In this document: positions 48,501-60,262 of the stretch, in pieces
Position numbering within the stretch: the first letter of the stretch is position 1
Layout of the letters: each line of letters opens with the position of its first letter
Source: Panax quinquefolius
Taxonomy: Eukaryota; Streptophyta; Magnoliopsida; Apiales; Araliaceae
Reading direction: 5' to 3'
Assembly: GCA_020205615.1 (NCBI GenBank)
Contig: CM035167.1
Location: forward strand, 138,088,568 to 138,152,567
Length of the DNA: 64,000 nt
Position numbers and translations under genes: made by a program
Notes under the pieces: model-generated
What the model was told of the DNA's origin: nothing
The model's input: the letters and a program-made list of their open reading frames with translations, nothing else
The model's database searches: none

Positions 48501-49768
48501 TGATGTGGATTATTTATTGAGCTGAGTCTCAGCGATAAAAAACTTTTTAAATCATTAAAGATATTAGATTTTATTCTCTACTTGACCCTTTTAATGGATT
48601 GCTTGTTCCGCTGCAGTTAAACTTGATGTCTATTGTATTTTATCAGTTTAACACTGTTGAAGGCTAACGATAATTTATTCTGCATTATCTTAGTCATAAT
48701 ATTTCTTACTGGGCTAGTTGAGCTTACCCTTTCTTTCACTGTTCTCTTCAAGAAATGAGAACGTAGCTGGGATGAGTCGGGGAACGGAGTGATGGTTCGG
48801 ATGATAGTATTAGCTAGTAGTCCTCAATATTCTATTAAATAGTGTGACAATAAATGTAATGAGGACCTATTCTAAGAGTGGATATTGTCTAGAAGACAAT
48901 ATTTGTATTTAAACTCACAGCATATGTTTTGTCGTATTTTACACGACTGCTGTATTATTAGTTTGTATTTGAATTTTTTACCATGTATTTGGCGACTCAA
49001 GATGGGTGATGTATACCTATTTTGGGGGCGTCACAAAATCTCTATGACTGTTATGTGAGAAGCAACATGCGTAGTAAATATTAATCGATTATGAATGCAT
49101 GAACTGAATATGCTATTATATGCTATGTGCTGTATGAAAATTGTTAGAATTGCTAGGCTGTCGAGCTCACCCTTGCAAAAAACCATTTTTACAGGTTAAG
49201 GACTCACTGTAAAGATTACGTGCTACTTGATTGATAAAGTTCAATAGTATCAAAGGAGATTGATTCATTTGTTTAAATATATACTCTTGAACCATGTTTA
49301 GATTCTAGGAAATGTACATGATAGTAGTTTATGATGTATAATATATACATGTTAAGTTGTACTATGTTATACATAGAGGAGTTTGAATCGAGATGTAAAG
49401 ATTTATACAGTAATTTAAATAGACTGAATCATAACATAATTTTATTCAAGGATATGTAATTGATTCAATTTAAGAAATCAATAAAAGATTATTTTTCAAA
49501 GGAGATTAAAAAAGTTTAAATTATTCCGCATATTTATATAAAATCGAATATGATATAAGACAGAAATGGTAAATGACCAAGATTAGAAACTTATAAAAGT
49601 TTGGGGTCATTATACAGATCCTAGAAATGGAAAGATTTTATATTCTAAATTGTAATAAGCAAAATTATATTCATTAAGTTATGAATAAAAGATATAAAAA
49701 GTTTGACGATAGTAGTATCGTGGTGGACCAAATCTGAGGTTCAAAGAGAGTCGGATTTAGGGGCGTCA

Positions 49769-50170
49769 CAAGTTCTTCCATGTGTCAGTGGAGTAATCTC
49801 TCACCTTTTCTTCTCCCTTCTTCAATTCATAAATCAATTTTGCATTCTTTATGGATTTTTCTCCTCCTCAGCCAACACGAAATCCTAACCCTAGCAAGGT
49901 ACTGTGACGCCCACAAATCTATACACTCGCGGTATCTGATCTGGTGCTCACGTCTAACCAATGAATAATAAATATTCGATAAAATATAATTCTTATTTAT
50001 CCAAGGTTCACAGTATCCCATAACAGACAATAGTCTTTATCAGAACCATTACTATGTTTAGATACCCTCACTTGGATATATAGACTGTACGTTATAAATA
50101 TTTCTTTCATATCAATAGTACCTATCTATCTGATATTCACAGTATTTATGATAAGTTTGTTCTTAGACTG
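49769..50170. other. Short segment between LTRs
   Basis: At 49908 TGTGACGCCCACAAATC, in minus orientation, resembles yet another LTR end. No partner was found. No gene. Confidence 0.35.
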
Positions 50171-51856
50171 TACGTTTGCATATTTGGAATTATTAGAAGC
50201 ATACTAGAGATGTTTAGTAGTAAGTTTATATCAAGTGAGTATCATTACATTGTTGTTTGACCAAAATTTTGGCATGATGGTTCATAACAGGGAATGAAAT
50301 TTTGAGTCATGCAGTTTTTAGTAGGCATACAGCGGCTATTTTAAGGCAAAACCCCGCCCGCCGGGGGTGGTCTAATGTACAGATGTTGAGAAAATCTAAC
50401 CGGATATGTTTTACTAAAACAACCATAACATTTTCATACGAACTCCGATTGAAGAGATTCAAGATGATCTCGTGATTTATTCAAATAGTATCATTCCATT
50501 CTTCTATAAATAAGATGCCGAGTTTAGAATTAAAAATCACACCAGAATCAGAAGTTTTTTCTCTCTATAATATCGAGTGTATTTTTGTGAGTATTTAGAT
50601 ACTTTAAGAGTTGATAAGCAGTGCAAGTTTTCTTCAGCATTATATCCTATATTTCAATCAGAAGTACTATTTTTTTGAGGTAAGGGATGTTATTTTCTTC
50701 GTAAATGATGTTATTTCTTTCAATATCATTATATCAAAATATTAGTATGAATTTTATTATGAAATTTTTACCTTTTCATGTCGAAGTTACTATTCACGTA
50801 TGAAGACACTATTCATGAATACAGTACTATTCACGAAGTATGATTTTCCTTGTAAAATTTTTACCTATTCACGTATACGGCACTATTCACGTGTACGGCA
50901 CTATTCACGTGTACGACACTATTCACAAAAAAAATAAATTTTCTTTTCTTTGTCCAAGTTGTCTATTATGGTTACTATCTCTGATTGTATCCATGTTTTG
51001 ATCTTCATTCATGAATTTTGCTTCAAAATTGATTATTATGGAGTTTTTTTGAACTTGGATAAACCAAAGTACGAATCCCTATTCTTTGTTATTTTATCTC
51101 ACTGGATTCATTTTCTTTAAGATATTTTTTATCATCCTCGATCCTAAATGATGATTTAACTGAATATCTTTGGCCTGTAGTGCAAAGATGAATAATTACC
51201 TGATGAATATCTTTGGTTGTGGTGCAAAGATGGACTGGTGTTGAGATGAACATGACCAACTGGTGATACAAATGAATATCTTTAGCCCGTAAAGCAAAGA
51301 TGAATATTTGATTCAAGATGTATATTGATTGATGTTACAGGGATAAAATATTAATGATGGACTTTTAAATCATAGAAGATAGTATACTCCATTCTCTACT
51401 TAACTCTTCTAAGGAATTGTTATTTTCGCTGCGAATATTGATCTAAAACTTGTTGTCCATTATATTTTATCTAATTTATTGAAGGCTAACGATAATTTTT
51501 TCTACATTATCTTAGTCATAATATTCTATATTGGGCTAGTTGAGCTCACCCTTTTCCTTTTTATTCCATTTTTCTTCTTAGGAGGCGAGAATATAGCGGG
51601 AACTAGTCGGGGTGTGGAGTGATATTTCAAGTCAGTTGTTTTAGCAGTCCTCACTGTTTTGTAAAATAGTATATCAATAATTATAATGACTTATTTGACT
51701 TTGGATATTGTCTAGAAGACAATATTTGTATTTAAACTCATAGCATATGTGTTGTCATATTTTGCACGACAATTGTAATAATGAAGTTATTGTTATTTTC
51801 TGTACCATGTATTTAGCGACTCAGAATGGGTTGTGTGAATCTATTTTGGGGGCGTC

Positions 51857-51859
<3 letters not shown>
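50171..51859 (+). mobile_element. LTR with B-type left and A-type right part
   Basis: 50171-50467 matches the family B block at 45730-46045 (including the GCCCGCC-type block). From about 50471 it is family A: TATA box 50505-50512, a leader, repeated CACTATTCACG motifs, stem-loops (51166-51189 and others) and the end TTTTGGGGGCGTCACA at 51859. It is truncated at the left. No flanking duplication was found. Confidence 0.65.
50780..50930 (+). repeat. CACTATTCACG repeat in the LTR
   Basis: Six to seven copies of an 18-20-base unit around CACTATTCACGTGTACGG. Related copies are at 52549-52575 and 61775-61830 and, inverted, at 55250-55370. Confidence 0.85.
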
Positions 51860-51903
<44 letters not shown>

Positions 51904-51934
51904 GGTCACAGGGGGGATTTTATTCACGGAGGGG
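51860..51934. repeat. (AT)n tract and short spacer between LTRs
   Basis: About 20 AT units directly after an LTR end, then 35 bases of unassigned sequence. Confidence 0.9.
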
Positions 51935-53484
51935 TACTATTATATTATATTATAAGTTTTGTTTTTTATGAAAAATAGAATATATTATATTTTATTATGC
52001 ATAGTACTGCATAGTGTGTGTATAGTGCAGCATAGTAAAATCAAACATTTTCAAAAAAAAACTGCGCCGGTTCGTCCGTGATTTCACTCTTGTTCACCCG
52101 TGAAAAATTTTTAAATAGTTTCCTGCCATTCTCTTATAAATAGGATACTTAGTTTAGAAATGAAAATCACATCAGAATCAGAGAATTCTTCTTCTATAAT
52201 ATTGAGCGTATTTCTTTAGAGTTTAAGGAAGTTTTGAGTTTAGAAAATAGTGCAAGTTTTCTTCAAGAATATCTCTGCCATACCAGTCAAAATTACTCTC
52301 CTTTTAAGGTAAGGGATATTATTTTTATTCAATATTCGTAAGAAATAATATTTTCTTCCATACTCTGTAGTATGTAAGTAACATTATTTCGTTTCAGATT
52401 CTGAATTCTACACTCATTTTGTTAAGTATTGCTTCTATACTCCTTGAAATTAGTAGAATATCCTTGAAATTTGCGCTTCATCTAGTATCGTTTCACAAGG
52501 ATATTTTTCTAAACATTCTTGTTAAAATTTAATCTTTTCATGCTGGGGTACTATTCACGAAGTACTATTCACAAGAAAAATTAATTTCTTTTCTGTCCAA
52601 ATTATTTTTGATACATGAATATTATTCTTGAATTCTACTCCACAAAGCAGTTGTCATGTTGATAATTTGGACATTTTTAAACTTTTGACAAATTAAAAAG
52701 CTTTAATATTTATCCTTGATTTCGTTTGATTGATGCTTATATCATTGTCATCATCTTCATGCTTATATTGTGATTAAGGTCATCTTTGGCCCGTAGTGTA
52801 TAGATGGACTGTTGATTGGTATGATTATGACTATGTATCGGTATAATCATGACCATTGGTGATAATACGAATATCCTTGGCCCGTAGTGCATGGATGATT
52901 CGTGGATGTGATAATAATGAATATCATTGGCCTGTAGTGCATGAATAATTCAGTGATTTAGATTATTTATTGAGCTGAGTCTCAGCGATAAAATTGATGA
53001 TAAAGTTTTAAATCATAGAAGATAGTAGATATCATGCTCTACTTGACTCTTCTAATGGATTGTTTGTTTCGCTTCTGATTAAACTTGTTTATACATTATA
53101 TTCTATCAGTTTAACACTGTTGAAGGCTAATGATAATTTATTCTACATTATCTTAGTCATAATATTCTTTACTAGGCTAGTTGAGCTCACCCTTTTCTTT
53201 CATTGTTCTCTTCAGAAAATGAGAATATAGCTGGGACTAGTCGGGGAATGGAGTGACGGTCCAGATGGTTGTTATAGTAGTCATCACTATTCCATAAAAT
53301 AGTGTGATAATAATTATATTGAGGACTCTATTTGAGTTTGGATATTGTCTAGAAGACAATATTCGTGTTAAAACTCTCAGCTTATGTTACTTAATAGTTG
53401 TATAATTAAATTTGTATTTATATTATGTACCATGTATTTGGCGACTCAGAATGGATTGTGTATACCTGTTTTGGGGGCGTCACA
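51935..53484 (+). mobile_element. Family A-like LTR, left-truncated
   Basis: It starts within sequence equivalent to 46960-47110 of the complete LTR and ends TTTTGGGGGCGTCACA at 53484. It has a TATA box (52135-52142) and three stem-loops (52779, 52873, 52921). The next base begins gag coding sequence directly, without a primer-binding site, so this LTR is an insertion into that gag gene and not its own 5' LTR. Confidence 0.7.
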
Positions 53485-55979
53485 GATATGATCGACGTGA
53501 TCAATCAACTTCGCAGACAGACATCTCGACCTTCGGAGTTAGAATTTACTCCACCTTACCCGGCACATATTCAGAGACAACCTTACCCGGCAGGGTATAT
53601 TAAGCATCCCCCATAATTTTTAAAATACAATGGGGAGAAAGGAAATGTCAGGGAACACATTGTCAGGTTCGTGGAGTCGATGTCTCCATGGTTAGGATAT
53701 GATCAAGTGAACAATTACAACTTGTTGATGAGGGAATTCAACAAAACTTTGACGGATAGTGCCTTCAGTTGGTACTATAATTTGGAGAAGGGATCAGTCT
53801 ATGATTGGGATGATCTAAAATTATAATTTTTTTAGAAAATTTTTTATGTGCAGAAACAGGTAACCATTGTAGAGCTCATGCGATTCAAGCAGAAGCTGAA
53901 CGAGGAGCTATCAGTTTATGTGGACAGATTTAGGGCCCAAGCACAAAAGTTTGTAGACCCAATTAAAGAAAAGAATTTGTTGAACATATGTAATAATGGT
54001 TCTTTAGATGCCTTCAAGCCCCATCTCATTACAAAGGTATGTGATTCATTTGCGACCCTCTCATCTTTTGCACAAGAATTGGGAGGAATCATGACATTGA
54101 TCACCTGTCATGCGACGATTACATGGAAGCGTAAGAGGACTGCAATCGTGGTCTTGGCAGATCCTTAGTCAAAACCACAAGGGAGCAAGAGGGAGAAGAA
54201 CGAGAGAAATTTCGATCAGAGCATAGGTGTGACGCCCCAAAAAATAGGTCCACACAACCCATTTTGAGTCGCCAAATATATACTACAAAATTTCAATACA
54301 AACTTCCCTATTTACAACTATTAAATTGTCGTGCAAAATACGATAACACATAAGTTGTGAGTTTGAATACAAATGTTTCACTGTACATAATACGACAATA
54401 TCCAAACTCAAATTAAGTCTTCATTATAGTTATTATCACACTATTTCACAACATAGTGATGACTTCTATAGTAACTATCTCAGACCATTACTCCACTCCC
54501 CGGCTAGTCATAACTACACTTTCATTTCCTGAGAAGAACAATAAAACAAAAAGGAAAAGGGTGAACTTAACTAGCCCAGTAAAGAATATTATGAGTAAGA
54601 TAGTGAGGAATAAATTATCTTTTAGCCTATAACAATGATAAATCAGATAAAATATAATGGACAACAAATTTTAGACGAACAACTGCAACGGAAATAGCAA
54701 TCCATTAGAAGAGTCAAGAAGAGCATGATGTCTACTATCTTCTATGATTTAAAAGTCCATCATCAATATTTTATCCTTGTAACACCAATCAATAATTATT
54801 TCAAACCAACGAATTATCTATGCACTACGGGCCAAAGATATTCGTTTATATCACAAGTGATCATGATCATGCCCAACACTTGTCCATCTATGCACTACGG
54901 GCCAAAGAGGACCTTCACCAAAAACCTTTATTTTTAACATTAAAGGTCATGATTATACCGATACACAATTCCTGGTTATAATCATACCAATCAACAGTCC
55001 ATCTTTGCACCACGGGCCAAAGATGACTTTCACCACAATGTAAGCATAAGGATGATGACAATGATATAAAAAATGAATCAAGTGAGATCAAGGATAAATA
55101 TTAAAGATTTATAATTTAATTTATTAAGAGTTCAAGAATGTTCAAATTGTCAACATGATCAGCAATTGCGGAGTAAAATTCAAGAATGATATTTAAGATT
55201 CATATTTCAAAGATAATTTGGACAAAGAAAAAAAAACTAAATTTCATCGTGAATAGTACTCCGGCATGAATAGAACCCCGGATGAATAGTACTCAGTCCT
55301 AAATAGTACCCTAGATGAATAGTACTCTGGTATGATAGTACCACAGATGAATAGTACCCCGAAATGAAAATATTAAAATTTAATAAAAAAGTTTAGACCA
55401 ATATTCTAGCGAAATGATATTAGATGAATTGCAAACCTCAAGAAATTTCTAATCATTTCAAGAATTATAGAAGCAATAATTATCATAGTAAGTGTAAATT
55501 TAGGAATATGAAATGAAATAATATCACTTACATAATATGCAGTATGAAAGAAAATGATATGCCTTACGAGTATTGAAAGAAAATAACATCCTTTACCTTA
55601 GTAGAAAACTAGATTTTATTGAGAAAATCTTGCACTATAAGCTACCCTCAAAGTATTCTTATAATCAAAAGAAATGCTCATAATATTGAAGTAGGAAAAC
55701 TTATGTTTTTGGTGTTTTAGGATGAAGGGTTACATCCCCTTTTATAGTGCAACCTCGGAGGAAAAATTAAATGAACTTACCTAACTTTGCCTAACTTTTT
55801 TTTCTCTCTCTGCCTAACTCACACTTTCTAATGGTTGAGGGCCCACGTTTTGGAAGATGAATTGCATGAGGAAATCTCAACCAACCAACTTGGAAAAAAA
55901 AGGACAAAGGCTATACTGCTTTTGAAAACAAAGCATTCAAATACAATTTGCTCACCTTCGTCCCTTTTATCACACGCTT

Positions 55980-56017
<38 letters not shown>

Positions 56018-57373
56018 TTAAACAATTATAATATATTATAATAATATATTTGAATGAATATTTTATCAGAGAAAATAATTATGGTTTCATAGAAAAATAT
56101 GTCAAACTTTCAACAAATATCTCATGCTAAAACTCCTCCATTTATATTAAAATTAAACAAATATTTACTTATCAAATTTATCAACAATTTTTATTCATCA
56201 ATTATTTACAACTCTTCAATCCTTCAATAATTATTCACAATTAATATTATAGATTCACAATACTGACAACTAGATCGTTCTCAGGAAAGAGGAGGCTTTC
56301 CGATAATGATTTTTTCTTATTGAAGCACAATTATATAACCTAACCCCTTTTCTAGATAGAACTTTCTAGATATTATCAATAATGTTATCTAATAGTATTA
56401 TTTAAATAACATGAGTTACTGTGTTGTGACAATTATTGATTTAATAATGTGAAATATTGTGCAATGGTTACTATGACAATTATTGAATCAATAATATAAA
56501 CTACTATGCAATTAACATTGTAGCGATTATTGAATGAAATACTGAGTGACTTCTTACGTAAGAATCAATAATCAGAGATACTGTGCAATATCGTGTAATA
56601 CTGTGCAACAACGTATATTATTGTACTTTTATCACAGCGTATTTCAACAGTTTAACGATAAAAGTTTTGCCGTTATTTTTATAAAAAGGTTATTTCTGTC
56701 GCTTTCTATATCCAAAAGTTATTCCGTTATGTGGTCCACCAATGATTGTGCCATTGTACGATTATTCCCCGACAAAAAAGAATATTTTTCGTCAGCTGTT
56801 TACTTTGTAAAATTTACACATATCACCCATAACTATAACATTTATTAAATCAACACCTTACTATTTAGAATAATATATAAAGAAAATCAAATCTTATTCA
56901 TAAAAAGTTGGGTTTTTACAATAGGAAAGCCCGGGGACAAATATATAGTAAAGCCAGTTTCAGAGGATATTACATGCAATAAGAAGGCATTCAGGGGTCT
57001 GTATGAACAATGGATTGAGCACGGAGTGGTGAAACCTCCGAGGCCCCAGTTTTTTATGATGGAAAAAATAAAAAGAAGACCAGAGAAACTGGAGGCCGAA
57101 GAAATTGAATTGTGAAAAAAAAGCAGCGTGCATGATAAGCCACTGCCAAATCACAAAGGAAAAGAATCGTGCAACACTATTACCCATGGTGCAGTCCCAG
57201 AAGTTAAGATGACGGGCAACCCAAATACTGGCTTTACCATCGAAAGATCTCCGAACTATAAAGACGAGAATATCAAAAATCCACCTAAGATGGTGGTCCA
57301 CCAAAAATGGCGATTTAAGTCCTCGGAAGTATCCCTTGCCAAGAAATTGGATGACCAAGGAAGGAAGCACTAG
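53485..57373 (+). pseudogene. Ty3/gypsy gag remnant split by a solo LTR
   Basis: 53485-54227 codes for a retrotransposon capsid: YIKHPP then FLKYNGEKGNVREHIVRF, FNKTLTDSAFSWYYNLEKGS and VDRFRAQAQKFVDPIKEK, with one or more frameshifts and stops around 53610 and 53825. After the solo LTR at 54228-56920 (duplication ATAGG) the gene resumes at 56926 (GDKYIVKPVSED) and open frames reach 57373. Gag proteins package retrotransposon RNA. Zinc knuckle, protease and reverse transcriptase are not seen, so the host element is a decayed fragment. Confidence 0.8.
54228..56920 (-). mobile_element. Solo LTR, family A-like, minus orientation
   Basis: On the minus strand it runs from TGTAAAAACCCAAC to TTGGGGCGTCACA, flanked by the perfect 5-bp duplication ATAGG (54223-54227 and 56921-56925). 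It contains stem-loops at 54806, 54886 and 54998, inverted ATGAATAGTAC repeats (55250-55370) and an (AT)n tract (55985-56011). It interrupts the gag coding sequence. No internal genes. Confidence 0.9.
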
Positions 57374-57740
57374 AATTTATGGGTTAAATATCCACCCATG
57401 ATGGTGGTCCACTTTAAACGGTGGCCAGGTCCTAATAAATGCACTTGCTAAGAAATTGGATGACCTAAGTGACGAGACACCCGAGTGTTACACTTTATCA
57501 TCAAACGTGATTGAGGCACCTAACCATAAGTCCTCGGATCAAAAAAGTTATACTTTTTAACTTTAAAATTAATCGAGGCACCTGACTATAAGTCCTCGGA
57601 CCAAAAAAGTTATACTTCAACTTCAAAAGTAATCAAGGCACCTGACTATAAGTCATCAGAAGTTACACTTTCAACTTTAAAAGTGATTGGGGCACCTGAG
57701 TATAAGCCTCCAAACCCGAAAAAAAGTTAAACTTTATCTC
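57374..57740 (+). repeat. Tandem repeat after the gag remnant
   Basis: Four units of about 65 bases with AAGTCCTCGGA, AAAAAAGTTATACTT and GGCACCTGACTATAAGTC. The unit is related to the flanking gag-side sequence (CCTCGGA). Confidence 0.8.
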
Positions 57741-59830
57741 TAAAAGTGGCGAACGTTATGCTTTCTCTGGTAAAAGAAAAATTTATTGTTTTTATGAAAA
57801 TCTAAAAAGTTATGTTTTTGGTTAAAAGCAATCTGATTATCAATAAAATGTCAAACTTTCACTCATACTTGAATAATTTTTTGATTTGTTAAAAAACTAT
57901 GGATTCAAGTGTTTGTTTACGAGAAATTGAAAAAAAAAACATGTTTTTCTTCAATAAAATTCATGTTTGCTCTTTTATTATGCCTATTGGCTATTGTTGT
58001 CTTGGAGTATTAATTTGAACAACTTGGAATTCAATGTTAAACATTGGGTCTTAAGGAAAAATTTAAATTAAAGGCAATCAATAAGGCTAAAGAAACTTTA
58101 TTTTGATGAATGAAATATATGTAAATGAATTCTCTGATACAGAAAATGGAAAAACTACGGAAGTTCACGATCTAAAGGCAATGACATGTCGAACTGAAGA
58201 GAGGGCATAACTAAAGCCTCCAAGGTTACAATGGTGATATCCTGAGCCTTCGTATTTGAGGCTATCAGTTCCTCAAGGTCTTGGGCAGCTGACTCAATTT
58301 CCCGAAGCTTGATCTTTAATTTATCCATGACATCTTGAAGCTCCTGAAGCTCTATATAAAGTAATTCATTCTCATGATGACGTGAAGTGATATCCGAACA
58401 AAGTGAAACGACATGATAACTTGAATTAAAAAGATCCAGCTTAACACGGAAGAGAGACATGTCAATGCCCATAGAGGATCAAATAGTCATCAACCTCAAA
58501 ACTAAACCTATCAAAATCCTCCGCACGCAAAGAATGGAGAGAGACTGTGCATTTCGAAAATAAGGCTCGCAAGATAATCTAACAAGAAGGTCTAGAGGAG
58601 GGCTTTATGAATATGTATCTGACCAAGTATATGTGGGAACCAAGCTAGGAGATGCGCAAGATTCAGTAGAAAAGAAGAAGAATGAAAAAAAATTAAAGAA
58701 AGAGACCAAAGCCTCCTAGGGTTCGACCCCTAGGGTTCGAATACCTAGGGAGGCTCTCCCCTTTTACCTTTGACTTCTCCTAGGTCGATTAAAAATTTCC
58801 AAAATGATCACTTAAAATATTTTGCACAGTCGTCCCACCAAAGGTGTGGCTCACGTGCAGGAGACAAACAAATGTGAGCTCAAGTACAAGTTAGGGTTCA
58901 TATATGACCTAAATTTTTATCTCCTGGAAGTCTCGAAGTTTGGAAGGTGTATATCACCCTTAAATCGCGAGGTGTAATTGGAAGCCTGCCTGAAGGTTTC
59001 TGTCAAGTATGTAACACACTCGGTATTTCTGAAGGACATGTGAAGAGAAACTTATTGGTAGATGGCATAGACATCCTCCATAGTAGGGGTGAATTCCCCA
59101 CAAGCAGTAATGAATGTGCATGTAGAGGAGCACCAACGTGAAATCAACATGGTAAGAGCATTATGATCCTGTTGGATGCGAAGATCCCTGCATAGCTGAA
59201 TGCAACAAAGAATGCCAACCCTCTTCAGTATATCCACATAATCAGAATTTTCGAGGACATCGTCGGTCCAATATTATTGCCATCCTTGAATGCAATCAGA
59301 TGAATCGGACAAGAAACAGAGGGGATTGAAAGGGTATTTTTATTTCTCTATGCATATGCGATGAATACGATCGAAATGGGGAAAAGTCACCCAAATCTCC
59401 GCAAGCCACAACATATAGAAACAAGTATTCTTTCTCTAGCGGGAGAGAAGATGTACGATCATAAGTTTGGCTTGATCCCAAAAAACGTCAATCTTTCTTT
59501 ATGATCCAAGGGAAAAATCAAGATACAATCAAGGTAATGGGGATCGAAAAAGAAAAGAAAGATTGGAATCACCTGAAAGAAGAAGCAGAAAAGAACACGA
59601 ACATTAGAAGTTATTCAAATAAAAAAAGGGTAGAGGAAGAACGAAAAAAATGTGAAGGAGGAGGCCACTAGGTTTGGTCCCCCTAAGGTTTGGCCACCGG
59701 GGTTTAGCCACCTAGGGAGTGCTCCCCTCTTACTTTTGGCTTCTCCTTGCTCGTTGAATCAACCGCTTGAAATGAATGTTGCTTCGCTGTGAAAAGTTAG
59801 GGTCTTTCTTTAAGAATACCAAGAGAAAAA
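57741..59830. other. Non-coding remnant of the gypsy element
   Basis: The block 58680-58790 (GCCTCCTAGGGTTCG, CTAGGGAGGCTCTCCCCTTT) recurs diverged at 59650-59755. A minus-strand frame of 105 codons (58472-58155) predicts a Leu/Glu-rich coiled coil (ELQELQDVMDKLKIKLREIE). It may be an accessory frame of the retrotransposon, but I do not recognise it. No other feature. Confidence 0.4.
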
Positions 59831-60255
59831 GTCAAGATCCTGTTAAGGTGAAATGAATTTTTCTTTAAGAATATCCGAAAAAGCTAAGGTCCTGTTAAGG
59901 TGAAATGGCCCGGAAAGGAAAGACCACAATTGTCCGAAATAGATGCTCCCTTATTGCGGCATTGACTTTTCTTTGAGAATATCTGAGCCAAGATCCTTGT
60001 TAAGGTGAAATGGCTTGGAATAGATGTTTCCTCCTTGCGTTGTTGCTTTTTCTTTGAGAATATTCGAGCCACGATCTTTATTAAGGTGAAATGGCCCATA
60101 ATATATGTTTCCTCCTTACGGTGTTGATTTTTCTTTGAGAATATCCGAGCCAAGATTCTGTTAAGGTGAAATGGCCCGGAACAGATGCTTCCTTGTTGCG
60201 GTGGAAAAAAGTGTAGCATTTTCTATTTCTAGACCAAAATCCTGTTAAAGTGAGA
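59831..60255 (-). repeat. Tandem repeat of about 80 bases
   Basis: Six copies of a unit containing GTTAAGGTGAAATGGCCCG and TTTCTTTGAGAATAT.CGAG (near 59843, 59891, 59998, 60081, 60160 and 60243). The minus strand is open across several units and would encode a repeated HFTL...ILA.IFSKK motif. It ends directly at the start of an LTR. Confidence 0.85.
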
Positions 60256-60262
60256 TGGCCAG

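Larger units (their letters stand above)
46528..49035 (+). mobile_element. Solo LTR, family A, 2.5 kb, intact ends
   Basis: It starts TGTGAGACCCCAG and ends TTTTGGGGGCGTCACA, flanked by the perfect 5-bp duplication AAATC (46523-46527 and 49036-49040). Inside are a TATA box (47278-47285), a tandem repeat (47530-47830) and a stem-loop array (48188-48500). The right part is very similar, in inverted orientation, to 62752-64000. No primer-binding site, gag or pol is present, so it is best explained as a solo LTR left by recombination between the LTRs of a full element. Confidence 0.9.
45212..49768 (+). mobile_element. Family B LTR, plus orientation, interrupted by a solo LTR
   Basis: The segments 45212-46527 and 49041-49768 belong together and are parted by the family A solo LTR with duplication AAATC. 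A promoter TATA box lies at 45330-45337. The GC-rich block at 45885-45935 (CCCGCCCCGGCGGGC palindrome) and the block ending GGATTTAGGGGCGTCACA are shared with other B copies. The left end of this LTR probably lies beyond the hAT insertion, left of 40558. No coding capacity. Confidence 0.6.

Noticed and set aside
55985..56011. AT tracts as replication origin or matrix attachment signals
   Set aside because: Simple (AT)n microsatellites occur at several places here, mostly in LTRs; nothing else supports such a role.
58155..58472. Coiled-coil protein gene on the minus strand
   Set aside because: No recognised family, no splice or promoter context, and it lies between decayed gypsy sequences; kept only as an unassigned frame.
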